DNA of 64,000 bases from Chitinophagaceae bacterium (GTDB taxonomy: Bacteria; Bacteroidota; Bacteroidia; Chitinophagales; Chitinophagaceae): NCBI GenBank assembly GCA_013140985.1, contig JABFRU010000029.1:23540-87539 (forward strand), given 5' to 3'. The notes under the pieces were generated by a model. That model was not told the origin of the DNA, ran no database searches, and saw nothing but the letters and a program-made list of their open reading frames with translations. Of the stretch, positions 34,658-43,179 are shown piece by piece. The translations under genes were made by a program, and so were the position numbers. Within the stretch, counting starts at the first letter, position 1, and each line of letters starts with the position of its first letter.

Positions 34658-34699
34658 CTTATTTGAAGTGAATGATTTTGTTTGCAGATTCATTAATAG

Positions 34700-35848
34700 T
34701 TATCCTATCGCTTGTTTTATTTCCTTCACTACGATCTCCAGTTGCTCATTGGTAATATTGGTTGAACAGGGAATGCTGAGACATGTATTATAAATATAAT
34801 CCGCATTATCCTTTTTCTGAACATAAACACAATTCTTGTACATGGGCAATTTATTCATCGGCATCCAGAAGCGGCGGCTTAGAATTTTATTAGCATTCAA
34901 ATGATCGAGCAACTGTTGTTGCTTATCTGTTTGAATAGTGAATAACCAGCCATTGGTTGTTACATCCGGCAGCTCCTGCTGGAAGCGAATATCAGCAACA
35001 CCGGTCAATTCATTTTTATAAAAGTCAACACATTCTTTTTTTCTTTTGATAAAAGAAGGAAGCAATTCCATTTGCCCAACGCCAATCGCCGCCAGCACAT
35101 TTACCAATCTGTAATTATATCCTATTTCGTCATGGTAATATTCATCGGCGCTTGCTTTGGCTGTTGTGGTCAGATGTTTTGCATGTTTGGCCAAAGCTTC
35201 ATCATCAGTAACGATCACACCACCGCCGCCGGTAGAAATGATTTTATTGCCATTAAAACTAAAACAAGCCAATGGGCTGAAGGTACCGGCGCTTTTTCCT
35301 TTATAAGTAGTACCCAGCGCTTCTGTTGCATCTTCCACGATCGGCAATGGATATTTTTTTACAATAGAAAGGAAGCGATCCATATCGCACATATTTCCTA
35401 AAATATGCACCGGCATGATGGCACCGATACGACGACCATCCTGTATATAAAATAAATGGCCGTCTTTCTCATCCGTTTCATTCTCCAAAAACTCTTCCAG
35501 CAGGTCAAGATCCATTTGCCAGAGATCAGGGTCAGCATCAATTAATAACGGATCAGCTCCGAGATATTTTATTGAATTCGCCGAAGCAACGAAAGTCAGA
35601 TTAGGAAGAATAACATAATCATCCTGCTTTACACCGCTTAATAATAATGCAATATGCAAAGCAGCCGTACCATTCACAGCAGCCACACCATATTTTGCAC
35701 CTGCAAAATCAGCGACCATTTGTTCAAACTGGGTAACATAAGAACCGACTGAAGATATCCAGCCGGTATCCAAACAATCCTTTACATATTTCCATTCATT
35801 ACCCGCAATGTTGGGTACACTCAGTGGTATCATTTTCTCATTACTCAT
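34700..35848 (-). CDS. LegC-like DegT/DnrJ/EryC1 aminotransferase
   Basis: A 382-residue PLP-dependent sugar aminotransferase. The N-terminus IPLSVPNIAGNEWKYVKDCLDTGWISSVGSYV closely follows the LegC-family pattern, VEDATEALGTTYKGKSAGTF contains the aspartate that binds the PLP nitrogen, and FSFNGNKIISTGGGG the PLP lysine. Members aminate 4-keto-6-deoxy UDP-sugars on the way to bacillosamine or legionaminic acid type sugars. The gene overlaps the epimerase/dehydratase gene by 8 bases, so the pair could dehydrate/epimerise and then aminate a nucleotide sugar. Confidence 0.88.
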   Translation of the reverse strand: MSNEKMIPLSVPNIAGNEWKYVKDCLDTGWISSVGSYVTQFEQMVADFAGAKYGVAAVNGTAALHIALLLSGVKQDDYVILPNLTFVASANSIKYLGADPLLIDADPDLWQMDLDLLEEFLENETDEKDGHLFYIQDGRRIGAIMPVHILGNMCDMDRFLSIVKKYPLPIVEDATEALGTTYKGKSAGTFSPLACFSFNGNKIISTGGGGVIVTDDEALAKHAKHLTTTAKASADEYYHDEIGYNYRLVNVLAAIGVGQMELLPSFIKRKKECVDFYKNELTGVADIRFQQELPDVTTNGWLFTIQTDKQQQLLDHLNANKILSRRFWMPMNKLPMYKNCVYVQKKDNADYIYNTCLSIPCSTNITNEQLEIVVKEIKQAIG

Positions 35849-36836
35849 ACACTAATTTTCCTGATTCAAGATATTGGTTATACCATTCTACTGTTTTCTT
35901 CAATCCTTCCTTCCACATTATTTTCGGCTCAAAGCCTAATTGTGTTCTTGCTTTGGTGATATCGGGACAGCGGCGGCTTACCGAACCGGGGTAAGTGGGT
36001 GCATTCTCAAATTGTCCTTTGAAATCCATCAGCTCACCTGCATAATGGATCAAATCACCAATACTGATCTCATCCTGTGTGCCGATATGATAGATCTCAC
36101 CATTTGTGCCCGGTTGTTCCATTGCCAATACAGTTCCAACTACCGCATCATCTATATAACAAAAAGCCCTTGTCTGATCATGCCCGTAAACTTTGAACGG
36201 GTTTTCATTTTTCCTGTACCGAACCACCAAATGCGGGATCACATGTTTGAAACCCATTCTCGGGCCATATACATTATGATAGCGAACGATCGTTGTTTCA
36301 AATCCGAGTATCCTTGCATAATTCAAAAAACCGGATTCGCCCAGCATTTTGGTAACTGCATAAGTAAATCTTGGATGTCCGATCTCCTGAATACACAATG
36401 GAACTTCTTCTGGTGTGGGCGTTACATATCCAAATGCTTCAATGGTGCCGGCATAGCATTCACTTGTTGAAGTGAACAATACCTTACCAATTTTAGAACG
36501 ACGTATCCATTCAAGTGTATTATAAATTAAAGCCGTATTGATGCGGATGATCTCATGCGGAATAGAATTCGCATTATCCACTCCTACTACTGATGCCAGC
36601 ATATATACCTGGTCATAATTATTATCGAGTTGGTCGAATGTAACAGGATCAGTAAAATCTCCGGCCACTACTTTTACATTGTGCTTATTGACAAGTTCAG
36701 TGAAATGATCATCTTGCTTGCCTCTTGCAAAGTTGTCAGCTATCGTCAGCTCATACTCCCTGTTCTCTGCCAGGTATTTTGTGATATTAAAGCCGATAAA
36801 ACCGGCGCCACCTAATAACAATACTTTTTTACTCAT
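35841..36836 (-). CDS. NAD-dependent epimerase/dehydratase (extended SDR)
   Basis: A 331-residue extended short-chain dehydrogenase. The Rossmann motif GGAGFIG is at residues 9-15, the catalytic YAVTK lies near residue 160 with STSEC before it, and VYGPR and RAFCYIDD are conserved substrate-domain motifs. The closest visible relatives are UDP-glucose 4-epimerase and nucleotide-sugar 4,6-dehydratases. It overlaps the LegC-like aminotransferase. The 282-base gap upstream carries a cluster of hairpins. Confidence 0.85.
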   Translation of the reverse strand: MSKKVLLLGGAGFIGFNITKYLAENREYELTIADNFARGKQDDHFTELVNKHNVKVVAGDFTDPVTFDQLDNNYDQVYMLASVVGVDNANSIPHEIIRINTALIYNTLEWIRRSKIGKVLFTSTSECYAGTIEAFGYVTPTPEEVPLCIQEIGHPRFTYAVTKMLGESGFLNYARILGFETTIVRYHNVYGPRMGFKHVIPHLVVRYRKNENPFKVYGHDQTRAFCYIDDAVVGTVLAMEQPGTNGEIYHIGTQDEISIGDLIHYAGELMDFKGQFENAPTYPGSVSRRCPDITKARTQLGFEPKIMWKEGLKKTVEWYNQYLESGKLVYE

Positions 36837-36846
36837 AAGCCTTTTG

Positions 36847-37106
36847 CGGGGCGAAGCCGAAGCAATGCCCCGATATTTTTTTATTTTATCAACTTCAGTT
36901 CCCTGATCATCGTCCTGTAATTCTATTCAACAATATTGAACCCCTTCGGGGTTCTGAAAACATTTTATTTCCTTGTTTCCCCGGATTGCATCCGGGGCTA
37001 CCAACATACAGCCCCTACGGGGCTTTACCTTCTTTCCACTACTCAGTTACTACTGAATGATAAATTTTCAAAGCCACAGATTTCTAAAGCCCCTCCAGTG
37101 GAGGGG
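36847..37106. repeat. Cluster of five REP-like hairpins (intergenic)
   Basis: Within a 282-base gap there are CGGGGC/GCCCCG (36847-36852 with 36867-36872), GAACCCCTTCGGGGTTC (36938-36954), CCCCGGATTGCATCCGGGG (36979-36997), AGCCCCTACGGGGCT (37010-37024) and CCCCTCCAGTGGAGGGG (37090-37106). No ORF is seen. They resemble repetitive extragenic palindromes and would form stable RNA hairpins between the sugar dehydrogenase and the epimerase. I see no transposase in the window. Confidence 0.75.
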
Positions 37107-37118
37107 TTTGAGGAGGTT

Positions 37119-38633
37119 TTACAGATCTCCCCTTCCAATTACTTTCACTGTATGTTTTTCGCTCAACGATTTTATTTCATCATTACTGAATACACCAATT
37201 GTATCATACACCCAGCAAGCCGGTAACTGTTTTATCTTTTCGATCATCGCTGTATTATTCCTGTAATCTTTATGCCCTGTTGTGATGACAATAATATCAT
37301 AAGGCTGTCCTAACACTTCACTTAATTGATGATTCGGCCAAAGATCTTTTTCTTCCCAATATTTTACATGTGGGTCATGTAGGGTGATCTCGCAACCTTC
37401 TATTTCCAGTTGATCGTAAAAACCTTCCACGGGTGTATAACGGGTATCACCCACATCATTCAAATAGCTTACACCCAGCAACAGAACTTTCTTTCCTTCC
37501 AACGATCCTTTATGCTGCGATTGCAAATACTCAAAAGCATACAAAGGCATCTTATCATTGATATGCACTCCTTTTTCACTCTGGTGCAGTTTCTCTTCGC
37601 TGCCGAATAAATTCATTCTTGCCCAGCTGGCCAGCAATGGGTCTTTTGTCAAACAATATCCGCCAACACCCAATCCCGGCAACATAATATTCTTATGTGT
37701 GGGTCTCATCCGGATCGCATTCACCACTTCATAAATATCAACACCGGCTTCTTCGGCAAAGCGGCTCCATTCTACCATAAAGGCGATATTCATGGCCCGG
37801 AAAGAATTTTCCAGCACTTTCGCCATCTCCGTAGCATTTGTATTCCCAAGCCTTGTCAATGGATATTCATCCGTGCGAATAACTGTTCTCAAAAATTTCT
37901 CAACCGCCGCTGTACTCTTATCATCTGTTCCCGCAAATACTCTGTAAAAATTTTGGATAGAGTCAATGTACTTAGGACCAGGCATCACTCTTTCATAAGA
38001 ATGACCAACTTTTAATTTATCTGTTGGCAATCCCCTTTTAGAAAGACATTCTTCCAGGATCGGCCTGACAATTTTTTGTGATGTTCCGGGTGGCACCGTT
38101 GTTTCTACCAATACCAAAACATCTTCCTTGCAATTATTGCCGATCGCTTCTATTGCTTTTTTGAAAGGAGTGAGGTCAACGCTGTAACCTTCGAGGTCAT
38201 TCTTTTCGGAAGATTGCTTTTTTACATCAAGATTAATATCTACCACCACTACATCCGCCTTGCTGTATGCATGGCTATCGAATGTTGCATAATAGTTTCT
38301 CTTTTGCAGCGCATTTTGGTAATACTCATCAATTTTAGGATCGCTGGCAATAACAGGAAATATTCCTTCATTGATCGAACGTATTTTCCAATATGATTGT
38401 GGTGTTGGCAGGTCAATACCAATCACAGCATATTCTTCTGTTAATGCATTGGCTACTACCAAACCCATTACGGAACCGACAAAGCCCAATCCCTGCACCA
38501 CCACCACTTTCTTACCCGGGTGCAGCGCCATAAAAGCATCGATACCTTTTTTATCATCGGGTGAAGAAGGTATCTCATACTCCTTTCCTGTAACAGGGCT
38601 CTTTGAAATATTTTTTAATGTATCGGTGGTCAT
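37119..38633 (-). CDS. UDP-glucose/GDP-mannose dehydrogenase family (nucleotide sugar 6-dehydrogenase)
   Basis: A 504-residue protein. It has a Rossmann motif GLGFVGSVMG near residue 49, an extra N-terminal tail of about 35 residues, LVETTVPPGTS in the NAD domain, and the catalytic cysteine motif GVGGYCLTKDP near residue 320. A UDP-binding C-terminal domain follows. Such enzymes oxidise C6 of UDP-GlcNAc, UDP-ManNAc or UDP-glucose to a uronic acid. This one is longer than usual (about 430). Its start codon overlaps the formyltransferase stop by one base. The exact substrate is unresolved, but a uronic-acid product fits the WlbA-like gene further upstream. Confidence 0.88.
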   Translation of the reverse strand: MTTDTLKNISKSPVTGKEYEIPSSPDDKKGIDAFMALHPGKKVVVVQGLGFVGSVMGLVVANALTEEYAVIGIDLPTPQSYWKIRSINEGIFPVIASDPKIDEYYQNALQKRNYYATFDSHAYSKADVVVVDINLDVKKQSSEKNDLEGYSVDLTPFKKAIEAIGNNCKEDVLVLVETTVPPGTSQKIVRPILEECLSKRGLPTDKLKVGHSYERVMPGPKYIDSIQNFYRVFAGTDDKSTAAVEKFLRTVIRTDEYPLTRLGNTNATEMAKVLENSFRAMNIAFMVEWSRFAEEAGVDIYEVVNAIRMRPTHKNIMLPGLGVGGYCLTKDPLLASWARMNLFGSEEKLHQSEKGVHINDKMPLYAFEYLQSQHKGSLEGKKVLLLGVSYLNDVGDTRYTPVEGFYDQLEIEGCEITLHDPHVKYWEEKDLWPNHQLSEVLGQPYDIIVITTGHKDYRNNTAMIEKIKQLPACWVYDTIGVFSNDEIKSLSEKHTVKVIGRGDL

Positions 38634-39316
38634 TATTTATGCTCAGCTTGTAGTTTAAAAATATGTTCCCCTATTTTGGTGAAGGCCCACGGTGTTTTAT
38701 AGGTCGTAGCCCTGATCCTTTTTTGAATTTCTTCTTCGCTCATTCCAGGGTCAATGCAACAAAGTTCATCTAATTGTTTCCGTGTATAGGGTTTTCTTTT
38801 CCACTTCTCAACACTTTCAGGCAACGGTTGTCCATTCAATATGCCATTCATTATTTCATAGAACATCTCTTCAATTAACTTATAACAATGCTGTGTTACT
38901 TTATACACTGAATCATTTTCTGCGACGGGGAATCTTTTTACTGCAATTATTTTTCCCGAATCTACTCCCCCGGCCATATGATGACAGGTAACACCATATT
39001 CCTTCTCTCCATTATATATCGCAAAATTGGTACAACCCGTTCCGGGATACTCGGGACTTCCGGGATGAAAATTAATAGCAGCAACCCCGGCATTCGACAA
39101 CAGTGATTGGGGATAGATCCATGATGAAATGAAGGAGATCACCAAATCACCTTTCCAGTTCAATACTTCTTCGGAAAGTTTGTCCTTTCTTCCGCCGGTA
39201 AAGATCAATGAGTGCTGAAAATATTGACGGATAAAATCTTCGGCCCGCTGGGCATATTGATTATCCTTTTTCCTCAAAAATAAGATCCGCAGATCCTTCG
39301 GGTCTTTTGACATCAC
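38633..39316 (-). CDS. Formyltransferase-fold protein (sugar N-formyltransferase candidate)
   Basis: A 227-residue protein with the catalytic Asn/His/Asp set of formyl transferases: NFHPGSPEYPGTG and GGVDSGKII. It is shorter than methionyl-tRNA formyltransferase (about 315) and lacks its tRNA-binding C-terminal domain. A small-molecule acceptor is therefore likely, such as a 4-amino-4,6-dideoxy sugar with N10-formyltetrahydrofolate as donor. It lies one base before the sugar dehydrogenase and is followed (5' side) by a 265-base gap with a long inverted repeat. Confidence 0.75.
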   Translation of the reverse strand: MMSKDPKDLRILFLRKKDNQYAQRAEDFIRQYFQHSLIFTGGRKDKLSEEVLNWKGDLVISFISSWIYPQSLLSNAGVAAINFHPGSPEYPGTGCTNFAIYNGEKEYGVTCHHMAGGVDSGKIIAVKRFPVAENDSVYKVTQHCYKLIEEMFYEIMNGILNGQPLPESVEKWKRKPYTRKQLDELCCIDPGMSEEEIQKRIRATTYKTPWAFTKIGEHIFKLQAEHK

Positions 39317-39377
39317 TACTCGTAAATTAGCTGATATTCAGCGGTGGCGAAGTTATTAAGAAATAGCGACAGATAAT

Positions 39378-39501
39378 AGATAAAAACTAATAGATAAAAG
39401 TACTTCCAAATCGAAAAAAGCTTTGATGTTTAGAGATTTAAGTATTCAAAGTAAAATCCGATTTAGAACAACTTTTATCTTTTATCTATTAGTTTTTATC
39501 T
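39378..39501. repeat. Perfect 23-bp inverted repeat
   Basis: A 23-base arm at 39378-39400 (beginning AGATAAAAACTAATAGATAA) has an exact inverted copy at 39479-39501, with 78 bases between. The arms are AT-rich and carry a GATAAAA-type motif. The element occupies most of the gap between the acetyltransferase and the formyltransferase gene, and no coding capacity is seen in the loop. Confidence 0.7.
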
Positions 39502-39520
39502 TCTCTTATTTTCAAAGAAC

Positions 39521-39547
39521 AAAAAAACCCCGTGTGTGTTCACGGGG
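39521..39547 (-). terminator. Rho-independent terminator after the acetyltransferase
   Basis: On the minus strand CCCCGTG-AACACA-CACGGGG (39547-39528) forms a perfect 7-bp hairpin followed by seven T residues (39527-39521). It lies 34 bases beyond the acetyltransferase stop codon and separates it from the downstream formyltransferase unit. Confidence 0.85.
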
Positions 39548-39581
39548 TCGGGGATTATTGGTCAAACGGTAAAAATAATTT

Positions 39582-40241
39582 TTATGCTGCCACCAGTTTG
39601 CGGGCAGGTTTCTTCGTCAACGAGCGGGCAGGGTTACCGATCACCGTCATATTATCCGGCACATCTTTTACTACTACCGTTCCCGCACCAATGATCACAT
39701 TATTGCCAATTTTTATTCCCTGGCGTACGACTGAGTTTGCGCCAATGAAAGTTCCGTTTCCTACAGTTACATTTCCGCAAAGAACTACCCCGGGTGCAAT
39801 ATGACTGAAGTCACCAATGATACATTCATGATCAATGCTGGTAGATGTATTACAAATAACACCTTTACCTAATTGTACCAATGGATTCAAAGTAGCGTTC
39901 GCTGCGATCATTATTCCATCGCCCATTTTTACGGAAGCAGAAATAACGGCACTCGGATGAATAGCGCTGATAGGATTTCCCAACACCTTGCTCATGTTCT
40001 CATGTATCTTTTGGCGGATGCCATTATGCGCCACACAAGCGAAGTAATCAAACTTCTTCAGCTTGTTGATCACATCACTTTCTTTTCCGAGATAGGTAAG
40101 GTGATAAGGGTTGAATTCTTTTTCTTCGTTGTCGCAGTAAGCAGTTACCAGTCGCCCGGCACTAAGCAGGATGTCTATGATAACATAGGCATGACCGGAA
40201 TAGCCAACAATAGCCACTGGCTTTTTAATTGTGGTTTTCAT
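39582..40241 (-). CDS. Sugar acetyltransferase (NeuD/PglD-like, left-handed beta-helix)
   Basis: About 219 residues from the ATG at 40241 (MKTTIKKPVAIVGYSGHA). A 19-residue extension in the open frame is rejected. The N-terminal PglD/NeuD-type domain (VAIVGYSGHAYVIIDIL) is followed by hexapeptide repeats (IHPSAVISASVKMGDGIMI and GNGTFIGANSVVRQGIKIGNNVIIGAG). Family members acetylate the C4 amine of UDP-4-amino-4,6-dideoxy-GlcNAc or related sugars, and the active-site histidine is in TSIDHEC. It has its own perfect -7 promoter element and a terminator, so it is a monocistronic island in the cluster. Confidence 0.88.
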   Translation of the reverse strand: MKTTIKKPVAIVGYSGHAYVIIDILLSAGRLVTAYCDNEEKEFNPYHLTYLGKESDVINKLKKFDYFACVAHNGIRQKIHENMSKVLGNPISAIHPSAVISASVKMGDGIMIAANATLNPLVQLGKGVICNTSTSIDHECIIGDFSHIAPGVVLCGNVTVGNGTFIGANSVVRQGIKIGNNVIIGAGTVVVKDVPDNMTVIGNPARSLTKKPARKLVAA

Positions 40242-40346
40242 CTGTTTGGATTGATTGGATTCGGGTTTAAAAATAGAAGCCAAATACCCGGAGTGCAAGT
40301 AATTGTACCAGGAGAAACTAATAATAGGGTGCTAGTACTCTTAGCC

Positions 40347-40354
40347 CAAACGTA
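40347..40354 (-). promoter_or_regulatory. Predicted -7 promoter element for the acetyltransferase
   Basis: The minus strand reads TACGTTTG, an exact TAnnTTTG match, about 106 bases upstream of the ATG at 40241. A TTTC 21 bases further upstream is a weak -33 candidate. Together with the terminator at 39521-39547 it would define a short separate transcript. Confidence 0.4.
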
Positions 40355-40396
40355 AATTTCCGACAGACCAATAGTGAAAGGCCTATTCTAAACAAA

Positions 40397-40423
40397 GCTA
40401 CCCCCGACAAAGTCGGGGGTAGC
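40397..40423. repeat. GC-rich perfect hairpin between methyltransferase and acetyltransferase
   Basis: GCTACCCCCGAC (40397-40408), loop AAA, GTCGGGGGTAGC (40412-40423): a 12-bp perfect stem. It follows the methyltransferase stop codon on the minus strand and may terminate that long transcript, although only a short TTTG follows. It also resembles the REP-like palindromes at 36847-37106. Confidence 0.65.
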
Positions 40424-40446
40424 AACATATTTATTTGATAATGAAC

Positions 40447-41076
40447 TTATTTTCTGGCGATACTTGTTATACCACCTTGCATTGGTACCAGTTCCAGGCT
40501 TTTGATAGCAAGCCCTTCATGCAGACGGCGAACATCAGCCTCATTATAATGATAAACCGGGCAGGTATAACGATACCTGCGCAACGCCATTCTTAATCCA
40601 TTCAATGGCCATGAAATTACCATTGCTTTGTTGGTGACATTATCCATTTTTTTCAAAAAAACATCCATATCTTTTACATAATCTGCTACACCAACAGCAA
40701 CAGATACATCATATTTATCCATACCAAAATCATAGGTCATAAAATCTCCCTCAACAAATTTAGAACGGCCGCCCACTCCTTCAGCCTCAGCATGCTTTCT
40801 TGCATACTCATTCATATTTTCGGCAAAATCAATTCCTAATAGAAATTTTGCATCGGTATTCTTTAACCAGGTAACACTGTTAACGCCGGGGCCGGAACCA
40901 ATATCTAATACAGTGCATTGGCCACACTCTTTAATAACTTTCAGCGCAACAGCTGTTCTTGTATAAACAGCTTTGCGGAACATTTTGTCGAACAAGGATG
41001 GCTTTTTGTAATAGTTGGCGAAGAGATCGCTACGGACGTCCCAATACTGTTGGGCTGTGTGTACTGCTTTTGACAT
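40447..41076 (-). CDS. Class I SAM-dependent methyltransferase
   Basis: A 209-residue methyltransferase: motif I VLDIGSGPGVNSVTWL near residue 57, acidic motif NNEYARK-like loop and YDVSVAVGVADYV in motif IV. The C-terminus FPVYHYNEADVRRLHEG resembles small-molecule O-methyltransferases. Its first 47 bases overlap the 3' end of the deacetylase gene, which is unusually long for a simple stop/start overlap. The substrate is unknown; a sugar or lipid-linked sugar is expected from the context. Confidence 0.82.
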   Translation of the reverse strand: MSKAVHTAQQYWDVRSDLFANYYKKPSLFDKMFRKAVYTRTAVALKVIKECGQCTVLDIGSGPGVNSVTWLKNTDAKFLLGIDFAENMNEYARKHAEAEGVGGRSKFVEGDFMTYDFGMDKYDVSVAVGVADYVKDMDVFLKKMDNVTNKAMVISWPLNGLRMALRRYRYTCPVYHYNEADVRRLHEGLAIKSLELVPMQGGITSIARK

Positions 41077-41950
41077 ATTCTGCTTTTTTAAGACAAGTAA
41101 TGAATTCGTATTGTTTTAATAATGATTTTAATTTACCCCGGATGGTACCCCTGAATAAATTCCAGCGCAAATTAATCAAAAAGGTTTTTGCTTTTGAATA
41201 CTTCGCCTTATCTGGATAATTCGTTGAACAATCTATCCAGCGGGTATCAAATTCATAAGGATGCATGTACAACATCACATTCTGCTGATCGTTGTCAAGC
41301 TTCCTGAACATTTTATTCAAAAAGAACTTTGGGAAAGCCCGGATATAGCCTCCACCGGCAATTGGAATATCTTTTCCCCTGAACGGCGCCACAGTCAGTG
41401 GCAACTCTACTATCTGTTTTCCATTCGGCAGGCTATATAACGCATCTTCTTTATTAAAATTGGCTATCCCGTATCTTTTTAATTTGAGAGGGAAAATGCT
41501 GCTATCATATATAAGCCCCAGTTCAGCGAGTATTTCTAAAACATACAGGTTCGTTTCATCAACAGAGAAATAAGGGGCCCGGTAACCATACACAGGCCCG
41601 CCGATTATACCTGTTACCAATTCTTTTGCCTTATACAGATCATCATAAGCCTGTTGACGATCCAGCTTCCGCATATTAATGTGATAATACCCATGCAAAC
41701 CTATCTCATGGCCTTCGGCTGCGATCTTCTTTACAAGATCAGGTCTGTGTTCTGCCAGCATCCCCAAAATAAAGAATGTAGCTTTCTTCCCGGTCTCGTT
41801 CAGCATCTCCAGCATGATGTCTGTTTGCCGGTCAATGGTTTTGGGCAATGGAGCTGTTAATACACCCGAACGGTCTCTTCCTAATAACTGGCCAAAATCT
41901 TCCCAGTCAATCGACAGGGTGAAAGCATGTGGCTTGTTGGTTTCCATCAA
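41030..41950 (-). CDS. Polysaccharide deacetylase (NodB-fold, DUF3473-like)
   Basis: A 306-residue NodB-type deacetylase. FTLSIDWEDFG begins the domain, KKATFFILGMLAEH is strand two, EIGLHGYYH the metal-binding histidines, YGYRAPYFS the RxPY motif and YMHPYEF the final histidine. The start WEDF and the MHPYE end resemble the PEP-CTERM-locus/DUF3473 subfamily, though no exosortase gene is seen here. It would remove N-acetyl groups from an extracellular or membrane-linked glycan. The gene overlaps the downstream methyltransferase by 47 bases. Confidence 0.88.
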   Translation of the reverse strand: MMETNKPHAFTLSIDWEDFGQLLGRDRSGVLTAPLPKTIDRQTDIMLEMLNETGKKATFFILGMLAEHRPDLVKKIAAEGHEIGLHGYYHINMRKLDRQQAYDDLYKAKELVTGIIGGPVYGYRAPYFSVDETNLYVLEILAELGLIYDSSIFPLKLKRYGIANFNKEDALYSLPNGKQIVELPLTVAPFRGKDIPIAGGGYIRAFPKFFLNKMFRKLDNDQQNVMLYMHPYEFDTRWIDCSTNYPDKAKYSKAKTFLINLRWNLFRGTIRGKLKSLLKQYEFITCLKKAEYVKSSTHSPTVLGRP

Positions 41951-41964
41951 TTTGGAATTTTTTT

Positions 41965-42050
41965 CGTCAATCGTAAATCGTCAATCGTCAATGGGTGATT
42001 GATTATTCGGGATTCCATTAACGATTAACGATTCACGACTATTCACGTCG
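41965..42050. repeat. Inverted short-repeat element at the 3' end of a glycosyltransferase gene
   Basis: CGTCAATCGTAAATCGTCAA (41965-41984 and onward to about 41993) is answered by an imperfect inverted copy (CCATTAACGATTAACGATTC, 42014-42033 onward to about 42050). The copies share a TCGTnAATCGTnAATGG pattern and can fold back on each other. The glycosyltransferase frame reads through the whole right arm into the left arm before it stops at 41981. Confidence 0.6.
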
Positions 42051-43177
42051 CTTTGTAACACTTCTTCTATGGCTTCGAGGTAGCTGCGAATGACTATTTT
42101 TTTATCAAACTCCTTTATCATTTTTTCTCTCCCCTTTTGCCCCATCGTTTCTCTTTCACCGGATGATAAACTCATCATCCGCTTCATTTTCTCAGCAAGG
42201 TCTTTGCCACTTTTAACTTTGCAAAGCAAACCATTCACTCCATTATCTACAATATCCCTGCAGCCCGTTACATCTGTTGCGATCAATGGTCTTGCCATGC
42301 TGGCTGCTTCGAGCAGTACATTGTTCATGCCTTCACGATAAGAAGGCATTACCACGCAATCAGCATTGGCAATAAAGGGCCTTACGTCTTTCTGTTTGTC
42401 ATGATAAACGATCCACTTCTTTTCAATCCATCCATTCAACTCATCTGCCGTAACAGTCAATGATTTTTTGTTGCCTGTCCATAAAGGGCCGACTATATGA
42501 AATGCTGCATTGGGGAAATGATCTTTGAGAATGGATGCCGCCTCCACATATTCCATCACCCCTTTATCTTTTATCAAACGGCTGATATATAAGAAAACAA
42601 ATTTTCCATCATTGGCCCTTGTAGATGGTTGAGGAGAAAATTGTTCATAGTTGATACCCGAACCCGGAACTCTCCTGGCTTGTTCTCTTTTGATATAACC
42701 CCTCTCCACAAAACCATTGAGGTCATCATAGTTGGGAAAGAAAACAAATTTTGTTTTTTTCAATACCCGTTTATATAACTGTCTTGCGATAGTATAAGAA
42801 ATACTTCTGCTGTCGAACAAGGGGCCGGTGCCGGTAATAGTAGAAATAGTTGGAAGTTTCAGGCTCCGGGTAACAAGATTGCCATAAATGGCCGGCCTGA
42901 TCGTAAATGTAAGAACCACATCAGGGGTTGCTTTTTGTAATGCTTTTTTTAGGCGGCCGTAATATTTCAATGCTGTGGCTGGATTCAGTACTGCTTTTCC
43001 TACATCAACAAAGTGAACCAGTTTTTCGAGATCACCATTCTTGAATGAATCATCCACCTCCGTTAACACCGTCACATCATATTTTTCAGCGATCGCTTTC
43101 ACAAGATCATGCCGGATGGAATAGATACCCAGCTCATGATTTTCGATAATAGCTATTCTTTTTCTTCCTTCAGTCAT
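41981..43177 (-). CDS. Glycosyltransferase family 4 protein
   Basis: A 398-residue GT-B enzyme. The N-terminal domain carries STITGTGPLFDSR and FFPNYDDLNGF; the C-terminal domain carries the donor-site signature YISRLIKDKGVMEYVEAA and the EX7E-type motif in EGMNNVLLEAASMARPLIATDVTGCRDIV. It uses a nucleotide sugar to extend the lipid-linked repeat unit. The last about 20 residues (VNSRESLIVNGIPNNQSPIDD) are encoded by a short-repeat element and probably are not functional. It is 2 bases after the upstream asparagine-synthase gene. Confidence 0.9.
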   Translation of the reverse strand: MTEGRKRIAIIENHELGIYSIRHDLVKAIAEKYDVTVLTEVDDSFKNGDLEKLVHFVDVGKAVLNPATALKYYGRLKKALQKATPDVVLTFTIRPAIYGNLVTRSLKLPTISTITGTGPLFDSRSISYTIARQLYKRVLKKTKFVFFPNYDDLNGFVERGYIKREQARRVPGSGINYEQFSPQPSTRANDGKFVFLYISRLIKDKGVMEYVEAASILKDHFPNAAFHIVGPLWTGNKKSLTVTADELNGWIEKKWIVYHDKQKDVRPFIANADCVVMPSYREGMNNVLLEAASMARPLIATDVTGCRDIVDNGVNGLLCKVKSGKDLAEKMKRMMSLSSGERETMGQKGREKMIKEFDKKIVIRSYLEAIEEVLQSDVNSRESLIVNGIPNNQSPIDD

Positions 43178-43179
43178 AG

